A stretch of DNA of 64,000 nt from Acanthaster planci (taxonomy: Eukaryota > Echinodermata > Asteroidea > Valvatida > Acanthasteridae), in contig NW_019091487.1 of assembly GCF_001949145.1 (NCBI RefSeq), positions 147,683-211,682 on the forward strand, written 5' to 3'. Below the pieces are notes generated by a model. It did not search any database. It had not been told where the DNA came from and worked only from the letters and a program-made list of their open reading frames with translations. The position numbers and the translations under genes were made by a program. This document shows, piece by piece, positions 10,523 through 21,340 of this stretch (position 1 is its first letter; the number at the start of each line of letters is the position of its first letter).

Positions 10523-12981
10523 CTGGATTTTCTGTTCAAATTTTACAAACCACAGAATTTCTAAAAGATACCATAAAGTACCCAGGTCAAAATTCACAAA
10601 TAAACTCTTGACAAATTAAACCAACAACCAACCAATCCAAGCCTGAAGTGCTTAAATATTACACAAATACAGGTCAGACTGCCCTTAGAAAATCCAGAAT
10701 TAGTACAGCAAAGACCATGTACGTAAAATTTACAAAGACTACTTGTACATGTATGTGGATACATGTACCTGCACAAAAACAAGTACTCGTGTACACATGC
10801 GTACATGTACACACATTACCTACATGTACCTAAAAGCATGCGCACTGAATGCATGGATGAGCCATCTACCCAGGCGCCGTCTGTACCATACATGTACCTG
10901 TACTTGTACATGTACAGCGTACATGTACATTGTAGGCCTACAGTACACGTACATGAAAAGGTACATGTACAATGTACCATAGACACTTCTCACCATAGAC
11001 CTTTCCCTGTACACAAGCACCCACATGATTCACACCAACCCAGTGCACGCGGCCGATGCACTCTCTCACAGCCCCACACAAACCTGTGTGTAGGTATACT
11101 TGCCGACGCTCTTGTCTGCAGATGACATCACCGGCCCACCGCGGTCCAAAGGTACCAGGGCGCTTGGCAATAAGAATCCTGGCAGCCAAATGAAAATATC
11201 CCTGCCGCTCGGCCGCTAGGGAGGAACCACAGGCGAAGTAACACAATACGCCATGTTGCACACAAGCAGGCGGGATGCAAGTGTAAACGTTCAGTTAACA
11301 CATTTTACCAAACCCCAGTCCATGTACAAGCTGGAGTCTCTGCCTTCGGGCTGGTTTTGACAAGCCTATACATGTAGGATAAAATAATGTAGCTTCTGCC
11401 AGCTCTAGGCCTCCAAAGGCCAAAGGGTAAAGCGGCTTGACTCGCCCCTGTACACACTATGTACACAAGCTTCCACCCAGGCAGCATTAAAACCACCCTG
11501 CACTTTGGCAGTTCAGAACAGCAGCCCAAGCCTGGCCTGGGTGAGGAGATGCAACTCAGGAATCCAGCGCATAAATCATTTCTACGCCTTTTTGTGTGTG
11601 TGTGTGTGTGAGTACACATGTATGTGTGTACCAACCTGGCTCTGTCTACAGACGTGCATGTTCATTGGGAGACAGACTACATGTACATGTACATTCTCCT
11701 ACTGTGTGTATGTATCACACAAAGTACACAGCATACCTGCAGAACCCACACATGTGTTTCTTCTATCAACCAAGCCTAACCCCAAACCTGACCTTTTCAT
11801 AGTAGAAATTTTTTTTCTCTCTTGTCCAAGGTCGTGGTGGAGTGAGCTGCAAAATGGCATTATACCCCTTTGGTTGCCAATATTAAAAAAGACACAATAC
11901 ACAACTATATCCTAACACTGACTTATGAAACAAAGTAAATATGGGGAAACCAACTCCACTAATTTATGTAAATGCACATACAGCAACTCCTGATTGCTGT
12001 GACTTGTAGCGGGAAATGAATCTTTTGCAAAATTTCCCATGACAACTTTACATTGTGCATCACTGTTCAAGTACGAGTAGTTCTGTTTTTGAAACTAAAC
12101 TTTGTTTGTGGCTGGCTTGCCAGTTTTGTTCTTTTCTTTGTCCGTTTCTTCCTGAACTATTTCAGAGAATTCTCTGCAGCACTTCAGACTTTAATCAAGG
12201 AACAATGTCCTGACAAGAAAATGAAGAAAACCATCTTACGTCAGGAAAGCAAAAGTCACAAGCACGGCACGTGCATTACGGGCACAAGACTTTGAAATGT
12301 TTCAGTTTTTATCCTAATGATAAAATGGCAACTTAAAGTGCATAAAAACACCATAGAGAAGTACATTTTATAGGAGATGTAATATACCTGGGGCGAAAGC
12401 AACAAATTAAATCAAAACTATAAATGAAAAAATAATTAACTAAGCTGAACTCAACAAACAATGAGCTGCTGACATAAATACAAATTTTAAATGAAAAGGT
12501 GAAAGAAATGAAGCAAAAGCTGCCACAGAAAACCATAATAGAAAGCGCAAGAAAAAAAAATCCCACAAGGAAAAAGGAACCTTGACATGCTGAAACTTGT
12601 AAGATTCAGGATGCTACCAAACGAAAAAAAGGGAGAGAATAGCTCAGATTGTCAATTCCACAATGTGCAACCTTCATTTATAAGGTAGCACTAAAGCTGG
12701 CGGCCAAATCCAAAAATTATTCCCAGGCAGATGCACGGTGGAGTGGCCTGCCTGACAGATGACATACATGTACTAGCAGGGCCTCTGCATCCAATATACA
12801 TCTCCCCTTTGCTTTACAGAAGCACAGGAGTCTTTCAATATAAAGTGCAGAAGCACCGTGCTTTAAGTTCACAGGGGACAAACAGGGTATAATACTACAT
12901 ACGTGTATAATGTGCACAGCCACTATCGATAATGTGCTGAAGAATGTGCCCCACTTTTAATATTGTGGAAAAAGTAGAATA
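10523..12981. other. non-coding stretch
   Basis: Apart from the TACATG cluster it holds a (TG)n run at about 11594-11611 and AT-rich sequence at 12330-12560. A moderately GC-rich patch at 11030-11240 contains tgtctgcag|ATGACATCACCGG, an acceptor-like motif followed by a short open frame that I could not connect to anything. No gene is supported. Confidence 0.5.
10740..10985. repeat. dense TACATG palindromic microsatellite cluster
   Basis: The words ACATGTAC, GTACATGT and CATGTACC recur on almost every line, broken by TACGTG, TGTACC and a GTAGGCCTAC palindrome. Reading frames across it give Cys-Thr-Tyr-Met-Val-His-rich strings on both strands, which I take as artefacts. Similar clusters lie at 22860-23100, 54557-54885 and 58340-58510. 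Confidence 0.75.
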
Positions 12982-13298
12982 TGTGACCTGTCACCACAAA
13001 ATGAGTTGAAAGTCAGAATTTTAAAAATTGAGATATTGGTACATGAATATTTGTAGAGAGCTTTCCAATGGTGTGTATATGGAGTACTTGGAGTTAAAAT
13101 ATGTGACATCATTTTGGCGGCTTTGCATTTTTGTTCCCGACACTGTTTCAACATTTCTGACAAGACATGAACAATGCTATCGTCAAAATTACTGAGAAAA
13201 TGAACTCGAAAACTGACCACCTTCAATATCAGTTTAAACCCTCAAAATAAAAAAGAGCGGAATGCGACTTTACGCTCATTTTGTTGTGACGAGTCACA
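12982..13298. mobile_element. MITE with ~35-bp terminal inverted repeats and TA flanks (mariner-like)
   Basis: Left end TGTGACCTGTCACCACAAAA (continuing TGAGTTGAAAGTC) and right end, read inverted, TGTGACTCGTCACAACAAAA (continuing TGAGCGTAAAGTC) match at most positions. Each end abuts TA (12980-12981 and 13299-13300), consistent with the TA target duplication of Tc1/mariner elements. The 317-bp body has no transposase frame. The inner part of each tip, GTGACctGTCAC, is also self-complementary. Confidence 0.75.
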
Positions 13299-13499
13299 TA
13301 CATGTATCATATCTGGTAAACATTTCTGAAGGTGTTAGCACATGGGCTAAAATGTGTGTAAAAATGTTTTTTAGGGTATCGGCCAGGTGACATTTCTGAC
13401 ATTTACCAACAATGACTCCAAGACAATAGGGCAGCATAGCACAGAGCAAAGTTAATTTGTAAGGTGGATTACATTAAATGGACTAAATACAGTACACTG

Positions 13500-13770
13500 C
13501 ATTTGAAAGTTAACGCTACGAAAAGGAATGGGAAAAAATGCGAAAGGAATTCACATTCGAATTCGCATTTTGATCACAACTTTTCCCTCTGCGAATTCGC
13601 AGCTAATTCGCAGCGAATCGGATGCGAAAGGGGCAAACGACGTACGAAAACAGAGCGAAAACGGTGCGAATCTTTTGTGAACATGGCGTGAAACATTTGT
13701 GAAAACACTGAGAAAAAAAGGGTGCGAAAACAGTGTGAAAATTTTGTGAAAGCGGTGCGCAAGGTTCCAA
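13500..13770. repeat. degenerate GCGAA/GTGAAA repeat tract
   Basis: The words GCGAAT, GCGAAA, GTGAAA and TGCGAA recur every 8-20 bases without exact periodicity. The tract includes the perfect 14-bp palindrome CTGCGAATTCGCAG at 13589-13602. On the minus strand it gives a Phe/Arg/Ser-rich frame with repeated FRT and FSHCF, part of a 189-codon frame (13574-14143) that I regard as a by-product. The origin is probably a decayed satellite. Confidence 0.5.
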
Positions 13771-14526
13771 AAATTATGCAGACACTTGAAAACGAGAAGC
13801 GTTGTGCAGCGAAAATGCTCCACACTGGCCACACACGCACATGACTGTTATACAGTGAAGAGTCAATTATGCAGGCTGTGCTGCACTTGGGGCCAGTCGG
13901 GGCCAACTCACTACATGGAGTGTGCTGATGTAGTCTCGTAGCGATTTCCTTGCAAGCTGTCCAGTCCATGCAGCGCGATCGCGGGGATGTGCTCACCACG
14001 GCGAGCCGTACCTGCGTGGCGCAGTTGTTTTCATGGATTACCATAAATAAACACTCGTCAACGTCGGAGAATAAATGTTTAAAAAGTTGTCTGGATTTTG
14101 AGTAATTAAACGGGAGTCCCCAAGTCATGAAGTCACAAAGCACATGGTTAGAACAAACTTAACTTGCTCTGCTGTAGCGACATGGGTCGGGTTATTTGCC
14201 CACTTTTTATTTATTCTTGTGTTGTTGTTTGGCACACAAAAAAATCAATATTGAAATACTACATGTAGTATTTTGTTATCGAAAGGTTTCTTTCGATCGA
14301 TAAATAAAATCAACTATATTGTACGTGTATCTTCATGTAGCAAATCTCATCTTTTCGCCGATTGTGGGTTTGGTGCGACATTTCAGGTCTGTTTTCACTT
14401 GGGCTTCTGATGACATGTCACTTTCTGTGGTCACATGGTTATTGGAAAAAGTCAGCGATTGGACTGTCCATGAATGGGCATGCAGTAGCAGTCAGGATGT
14501 TGGGGTAGGTGTAGATGCAGTATGAA

Positions 14527-14626
14527 CCCGTGTCCAACACAGGCTTCCAGAGCTACGGCTAGGTCTGTTGTCTATGCATCTCCACGCATTTCCAATGGAG
14601 CGAAGACAAGAGATTCAGATGCAGCC
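14527..14626 (+). repeat. short dispersed repeat, copy 1 (GGCTTC..GGCTAGGTCT family)
   Basis: Contains GGCTTCCAGAGCTACGGCTA GGTCT, then GCATTTCCAATGG and GATTCAGATGCAGCC in the same order and spacing as 33235-33353. The right end matches the GATGCAGC tip of that copy; the left end is diverged. Confidence 0.55.
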
Positions 14627-15750
14627 TGAGCTTCACGATGTGGTGTGGCATGCACGAGGTCCCGTGGCGGTTTTTGAAGAGATTTGGTGATTTTTTTTGA
14701 TCGGCGTCACGAAAACGTCGAGATAACCGGATATATGTCGCTTAGAATGTTACATGTACATGTATGTACATTACAATATATAACATGGACAAAAAGTATG
14801 TTTGATTTTTTTTCAGAGAGTTATAATTACGGTAAATAAACATGAAGTATTGTGGTGTTTAATTATGTTCCCTAGAGCAATATTACAAGGATAAACCAAG
14901 ACAGTTCATTCAACCTGAGTACTTAAGATTCTGCTGGGTATTACATGACACCAATACCAATACATATCCAGAATGTTGAGAGCACAACGAACAAACATTT
15001 GTCACAAATTTTCGTCCACATTCAGATCACGAAACTGGTGCTCATTTTGCCTGTTATCCGTTCCTAAATGAGATATGAATATCAATGACATACCGGGTAA
15101 TACAAGACAACAAGTCCTGGAAATATAAAGCAAACTTCCATCCATGTTACATACCTACACTGTACGTCATTATTTTCAGTGACCCCAGTTTTTTCTGAAG
15201 CACAAAGAAAGTTCTTTATGTTTTCTAAACACGATATCATAAGGCGCCTGAGTGTACAGGAGAGAACATCAACAAAATATTTGGTTCGGCTGTAGCGTCC
15301 AGTGGCCCCCTTTCAAATCCCAAATTTCCAGCCAATTGTGCCCCATTAGTGAGGAAGCGGCAATGTAGAAGCTGCACTGACCAAAAATAGAACCTTGTCG
15401 ACAGGCTCATGCACAAGCATCATGCTATTTGTTTAATATACATGTATGGAGTGGAACTGGTAAGGCTGATGTGTAATCAGAATACATGTATCAACTGAAT
15501 AGCTGCGATACATGGACACTGCAATTGACTTGAGTCTACATTTTTGCTACACGATTCCGAGGTCAAGTATTGCCAAAGTCAGCCATCAACTTAATAGAAG
15601 GTATAGAATTTTTTTTTATAATGGAAAATTCCAGATGAAATGGATGGGCAAGGGCAGGTCAGATTAACATTTGCAAATAGACCAAAGCTCACTCATCAAA
15701 CTGATAAATATTGTGACAACTTGCACAGCAGGTTTCCTCAGGAGGGGACA

Positions 15751-15824
15751 CTCGGGTGGGACTGGAACCCTAGACCTGCTGCTTAAATACCTCAGTTCTG
15801 GTGTCAACACCTCACCGCTCAATT
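15751..15824 (-). repeat. tRNA-derived SINE segment
   Basis: Read on the minus strand it runs GAGCGGTGAGGTGTTGACAC ... AAGCAGCAGGTCTAGGGTTC CAGTCCCACCCGAG. The order A-box-like region, then AGCAGGTC, then the B box GGTTCCAGTCC is that of a tRNA-derived promoter. Its CCCACCCGAG end equals that of the tRNA-like arms at 36234-36338. It is degenerate and not a functional tRNA gene. Confidence 0.6.
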
Positions 15825-16394
15825 ACTTGTGACTGACCGACTAGTTTGAACCGGGGCAGTAGTCACCACAAACCCTGACAGCAAAATCAACATCACTCCA
15901 ACAACAAAAGTTCACACACTTCAGTACGCCCCCCCTTTCAAATATGCCCTGCCCCTTTCCTGTCACTGCTTCCCATCTTCAGGCACAGGTACCTTGTAAT
16001 CAGCTACAACCACAAACTCAGCCAGGCAGGGTTGTTCGAATGTTCCTAACCTCAGAGGACTTCCAACCATAATTCCGCAAAACCTGTGAAAATATCCCAT
16101 CCCTCCCCCTCCCTTCCAAGAATGGTGAATTGATAGGTTCCCAGGGACCAAGCCGTCCAGGCGGTTCCTAGCACTTGCTCAGTTTGGCATGACTGCTCCT
16201 TGGCTAAATTCTGCAGTGCAGCTAAATAAAGGAAAGCTCCTGCTTACGAAATCTGTCTGTTCCCTGCAGAAAGACATACATGTAGCTTTAAAGGAACAAT
16301 GCAAAGCAATGAATTTCTTTCTAATAATTTTTGTGCATGTTAATATTCCTCTTCTGTATATTACCGGGGTACAACTTTGAAATCTTTGGCACTT

Positions 16395-16826
16395 TTCAAA
16401 ATTCAAAATTGACCGCACTTTTCCAGACAAGTGAAGATAGTACTGTTAGTGTGAGGTGAATCTAGGAAGACACTATTCGGTTTGCATGTTCTCAAGATCA
16501 ACTTTTGAGCCCCAAATTTGCTCATTGAAAAAAATTCTGAGAAAAGGTTGCTCACTGGCTTTTTGCGATACTTATTCAACAGTATTACCAAAAGAACTGG
16601 AAATCTTCAATAGCAAAGTATGAAAACATTTAGAAACATTGAGAATGGGTGCCTTGGATTACCTGAATATGCAAATTCTCATTAGCATAAAAACAAAAAG
16701 AGGCCCAAAAATATTGGTACAGATAAACATAGTGAAACAAAAACTAAAAATGAGATTAACTCTGAAACATGAAGGTGCAACTGTAAAGATTTTGGTAAAA
16801 CATTTCTACCATATGGTCCCTTAAAG
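16395..16826 (+). repeat. dispersed ~430-bp repeat, copy A
   Basis: Shares ordered blocks with 32505-32926 in the same orientation: TTCCAGACAAGTGA, CCCCAAATTTGCTC, GAGAAAAGGTTGCT, CAATAGC-AAGTA, CCTTGGATTAC, TTAGCATAAAAA, GAAGGTGCAA and ATGGTCC(C/T)TT. No terminal repeats or coding frame were found, so the class is unknown. Confidence 0.65.
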
Positions 16827-17020
16827 TGTTAGTCTGGTTCCCTGCCTCAAGATTCCCTGATAACTCTTGATAAAAAATCTTAGGTCAGGCATCACCCAAG
16901 AATATAAATAGATATGACGCAAGGGTCAGGGCTCACAAGTTGAGAGCCCGGGTCTTTCGGATTCATTACAGTGGGCATTGGGGCTTTATTTTCCATTAAA
17001 AAAAACCTCCCTGCTCACAA

Positions 17021-17090
17021 TTGGACCCGGGATTCAAACCCACACCCTATGCATCAAAAACCATTATGCTGTAACCGCTTGACTGCCGCA
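17021..17090 (-). repeat. tRNA-like SINE head with A and B boxes
   Basis: The minus strand reads TGCGGCAGTCAAGCGGTTAC AGC, 22 bases of spacer, then GGGTGTGGGTTTGAATCCCG GGTCC. This is a 70-nt tRNA-like unit with a recognisable A box (GTCAAGCGGTTAC) and B box (GGTTTGAATCC). The acceptor stem does not pair and there is no anticodon arm I can trust, so it is a tRNA-derived retroposon head rather than a tRNA gene. Confidence 0.65.
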
Positions 17091-19956
17091 ATTCAAGCAG
17101 ATTGACGGTGTTTTTACTGTTGATATACCGATGAACAGCTGCAACGTGAGTCTAATACACATTGGGCATGCGCAATACAAACACAACTACCGTGGTTTGG
17201 CTTTATACGTATGGTTGCATATATCTCTCTTAATACCGGACCCTTGACTTATAGAGTAGTCAGAATCACCGGGTCTGGCATCCAGACTATTGATGTGTAA
17301 ACACAGCCAGGGGATTGCCAACAGACTTAGTCTACAACTTGACCCTAACCACGCTCATCCCAACAGGATCCGGCAAACTTTAACTGCTCTTGCATGTTGA
17401 TACGCGTACATGTATGCTTCAGGATGTCACTGAAATCAGCAGGGTGGCAGCCAAATTGGGGTAGGAGGTTAAGGTTTGTGACATTGCGCTTTGTTCTAAT
17501 GTACACTTTCCTATAGAGGTTATAGTTACCGGTGTCTCCATGGTCTCTCAGAGGCTCTTTTTGTTATTTTAATTTTGTTATGGATGCACAAAAGGTTTAC
17601 TCAAGCCTATCCTAAAGTCAAGAATTTTCTGCTTTCTGAAAGTCGAATTCTGCTTTCTTCCGCTTTCTAAATTTTGTGTACAACAACTGTATGTGACTGT
17701 ACATACATGTATGTACTGTAGGCCTACACCTACCGTACATCTACAGGTATCTTTGGCATAATAATACATGTAGGGCCTACATGCACCATGCCACTGTGAT
17801 CTTGGACTGGTCCTCGTCCCTATTGAGTTATTCATAAGCCGTGAGATGTCTGGGCACTAAGTAGGGAACGGAGACCTGTGCGATCAGCCGGAGGAAATCA
17901 ATACCGAATTCTGCGATATCACAAAGGAAAGACGAGGGGGAAACACTATCAAATGTTACTTTCAAAGTGAGTTAAACAGTGGAAATGAGTTGTCATTCCT
18001 AATTTGGGTTCATATTTATTTAATTGATTGTGCAGAAATGATCAAAAGATTTATTTGTTTTATTTATTTAATTTTTTTACTGAGAATTGCATTTTCTGCT
18101 TTCTACCCCCAAATCTGCAATTTTTGTGGATTTTCCGCAAAGCAGAAAACTCTGGACTTTTGCCTATCCCAGTGATATAAAAATCTTACCCTCTGAGGAC
18201 GCATTAACACACAATCTCTATGGCAATGAGATGGGACACGATTCATCAAGCCCCCATAGAAAAGCACACATGGAAACAAATGACAATAGGTCTGTTCCAC
18301 AAGCCGACTTAACATCAAAACACAGCAAGCATTAGAATCCTTCTCCAAGATGTAAGCAAGTAGTCATACTTTCTTGGTACCGGTACATGTAGGCCTACAG
18401 GTACATGTGCGTTGTGCCTTCCTGAACCGGTATATTCTCCAACTGAAAGTACCAACAAAAGCGAGTGGAAAATTCTGTCCTTGCTTCTGAAAATAGTGGA
18501 CAGGATGTGCAGAGGAGCAAAATTCTGTCCATGATCATGTTTTATTAATGTGTAGCACCCATCTGTAGGTTTCCATGTCCATTGTACAGCTGGCTAATTG
18601 AAGGTTTACCGACCTGATTTCTCCCCTCCCAGACCCTCCTGGAGTAGGCAGGTCTGTAGTGATTACCACACAATGGGCCTATGCTGGTTCACTGCACAAG
18701 AGATATGCAGGTGAGGTCAAGGATCACATCCACTGTCCACTCTTTACTTTGAGGGTCAGTGCCACAATGCTGAATGTGGAGCAGTAGGAGAATAAACAGA
18801 TAACAATCTCCTTACTGTCATGCATACATACAGAACATGCACATGAAATAAAGACACCAGTCTAGGCGGTACTAAGAAAAAACTAAATTTTGTGCTTTGG
18901 AGGGACAGGCCAGTAAGTAAAGGCAGACCTATGGTCTTGAGCTGGCACTGGAAATTTTAATGCCAAAAGCGACAAATCTGAATAATTTCTAACAGATATA
19001 TTATAAGCTAAGCTTGAGCCACACACTGTGTTGAACTCTAACATGAAAAGGGAAATGAAACCTGAGTTACAAGGTGTATATGTACATGTATTTTTCTTGT
19101 TCTTTTTTTTCAATAATTCAAAGACCATTTGCCATTTTCATAGTTTACAAACTACAAAAGTACAAGCTTGCATGGTCATTTTTTTCATTTTCAGTCAAAG
19201 TAGAAGAACAATACAAAATCCTATGTGTACTGCAGAAACGCAAAATACAACTCAGTCACTGAATTCTTTCTCCTTTTTTCTTCAAGCAAGATACTTCTCT
19301 CAACAAGTTCCTTTAATCCTTCCCTAAGCTGACCTGATGACATACCAGACATGCCATGCCCCTTTAAACTCCCTACACTGCTTTGACCTCAGCAGAATAC
19401 CAGGCATGCTTGTAAGGTAAAGTAATACCAAGGAACTGGGTCATACCAAATGTGTACAGCAAGTCAGTAACATCCATCAGTCTACCAACTGGGGAAAATG
19501 GTACATGTATGGCTTTAAAAAAAAACTGCAGGTCACCATTGATAAATTTTGAGGTCACAGTTGTCAAATGGCTCTTTGCTAATTTTACCAGTCAACATGA
19601 TCTACATGTTTTACGATCATCTGCATGATCCAATCCTTGTCAGTTGTGCACAGGCAGTATATTCATGGAGGCAGGAAAAGAAGGAGTTAGCGCGAGCAAA
19701 GATCAAATGTCTCAAGCCGCGATCAAATAATGACCGCAAAGTAAACACGCGGCAAGCCTGGGGAAACCGCAGGCGCGTTGCATCCTGGGATGTTAGTGGG
19801 CATCGCGTAAAGTCCTTCTTTTCCTAAGTGTCGTTCACCTCAAATTACCAATAACATATGCGAAGGCATGAACTATAGACAAAATCACCAATCGGAAAAT
19901 CAGAATGAATGACAATATTACACACAGTTTTTGCAAAGCAACCTGAGCTGGCTGCT

Positions 19957-19969
19957 GTTGCTAAGCAAC
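19957..19969. promoter_or_regulatory. palindromic RFX X-box-like site
   Basis: GTTGCTAAGCAAC is a perfect palindrome (GTTGCT-A-AGCAAC) that matches the RFX X-box half-sites RYYNYY/RRNRAC. It lies 150 bp from the CpG-rich patch at 19680-19815, with CCAATC at 19889. Together these could mark a promoter, but no transcript start is visible. Confidence 0.35.
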
Positions 19970-21113
19970 AAAAACACATTCTTTAGCTAGTGAACTGTGC
20001 ACAGTCTCTTAACATGGAAAGCAAACAAGCTTTGCATGTTTGGGCAAGAGAAGGCATGCAAGTATGTAACGTTGATTCCAAAACCCCTACGACCTCAGCT
20101 GCCCAATACTGAGAACAGAATCCCTGCCCAGAACCTCCACGCCCTATACCTACAGTACCGGTACATGTACATATCCCTTGGCAAACAAAACACCAACAAT
20201 GATTAAACCAATTGGGGCACACAAACTTTGCATTCTAGGAAATCCCAGGCTAGAATATTTGGCACTGCAAAACTGATGATGAATCTTGCCCAGTGGCTGG
20301 CTGGCTAAGTCCCAATTTCACGACAACGCATGACGAGCACAGAACTAAGCCGGGAACCAGTCACCAGTAATATGTGTGACTTCTTGGCCAGTGTCTAGCT
20401 TTTGGCAAGCAAGAATTTGCTGCACTTAGCTGGCAGATCTGCTGAAATTTACATTCAGTGAAAATACGCACTATCCTATCCATCAGTACTGACTAATGTG
20501 CAAAATATCATTTAAGATACAGGTATGTGAAGTGTTGTGGATACCTCAGACACTGCAATCAATTAATGTTCATACAGGTGCTTGTTATGCACATCATATC
20601 ACATACATGTACATCTGTAACACTGCATGTACTAACATTGACTCCCAATGTGAATGGGAATTAATGCGAAGAAATTTTGATGTCATAAAGCATTACTATT
20701 GTCACCAAACATTGCACATATTGCAGTGGGTTCAACATTTGTGAATAAAAAAAGAAACCTTTTATAATGAAAATGAAGAAAAACTAAGGATTGGGGCATA
20801 AAAAAATTCTTGTTAAAGGTGAATCTTGTATTTAAAGTGCTGTTATTAACAAGGTTGAACTGTCAAACTTGTCATACAACCACTGGCCTACTTGAAAGTT
20901 AAAAACATAACTTCTGTCTTTACTGGATAATAAAGAAAATTTCAAAGAATTCAGAGTTGCAGAGATACATGTACTTAGATGGCGGTTCACATTTTTATGC
21001 AAGTGGAATGCAAAGAAAGTTTGACGTCATGAAGCATTTATGCCAAAAAGTTCAACAAAATCCCTTGTCCAATTTTGTGATTTGAGTTATATGCTAATGT
21101 ATGTTGAGGACGT

Positions 21114-21340
21114 CACAGGGCGCCGGCCTAGCGGACCATTCACAAAATAGCACCAGCATGCAAAGTCGGTGCGGCACACGCACGCTGGTGACTGTTTCCT
21201 GAGAGGCGTAATGTGCATTGCACTGTTTTGATGTGGTCACAGCCACCAAACGTTCCGCCGCTCACAAGACAGTCGCCGGCGCACCGTGTACCAACTTGAC
21301 ACGACACGCTGTGAACGGACTGCTAGGCCGGCGTGTCGTG
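21114..21340. mobile_element. 227-bp GC-rich MITE with inverted ends and ACGT flanks
   Basis: The left end CACAGGGCGCCGGCCTAGCG continues GACCATTCACA. The right end read inverted is CACGACACGCCGGCCTAGCA, then GTCCGTTCACA. The central GCCGGCCTAGC block is identical. ACGT flanks both ends (21110-21113 and 21341-21344), a possible 4-bp target duplication. The element is much more GC- and CpG-rich than its surroundings. Superfamily not assigned. Confidence 0.7.

Larger units (their letters stand above)
13771..16394. other. non-coding stretch
   Basis: Besides the listed repeats it holds a slightly GC-rich patch at 13880-14080 and an AT-rich segment with TACATGTACATGTATGTACA at 14753. I saw no gene. 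Confidence 0.5.
16827..21113. other. non-coding stretch with a CpG-richer patch
   Basis: Mostly AT-rich, with several short frames and no domains. At 19680-19815 the sequence becomes CpG-rich (AGCGCGAGC, CCGCGATC, ACACGCGGC, CAGGCGCGTTGC), and an RFX-like X-box follows at 19957-19969. Two related phrases, TTTGATGTCATAAAGCATT at 20677 and TTTGACGTCATGAAGCATT at 21020, may be decayed repeats. Confidence 0.5.

Noticed and set aside
11594-11611. (TG)n run
   Set aside because: Ordinary short microsatellite, not worth a separate finding.
13574-14143. 189-codon minus-strand frame
   Set aside because: Half of it is the degenerate GCGAA tract (Phe/Arg/Ser strings). The rest has no domain and no splice signals.
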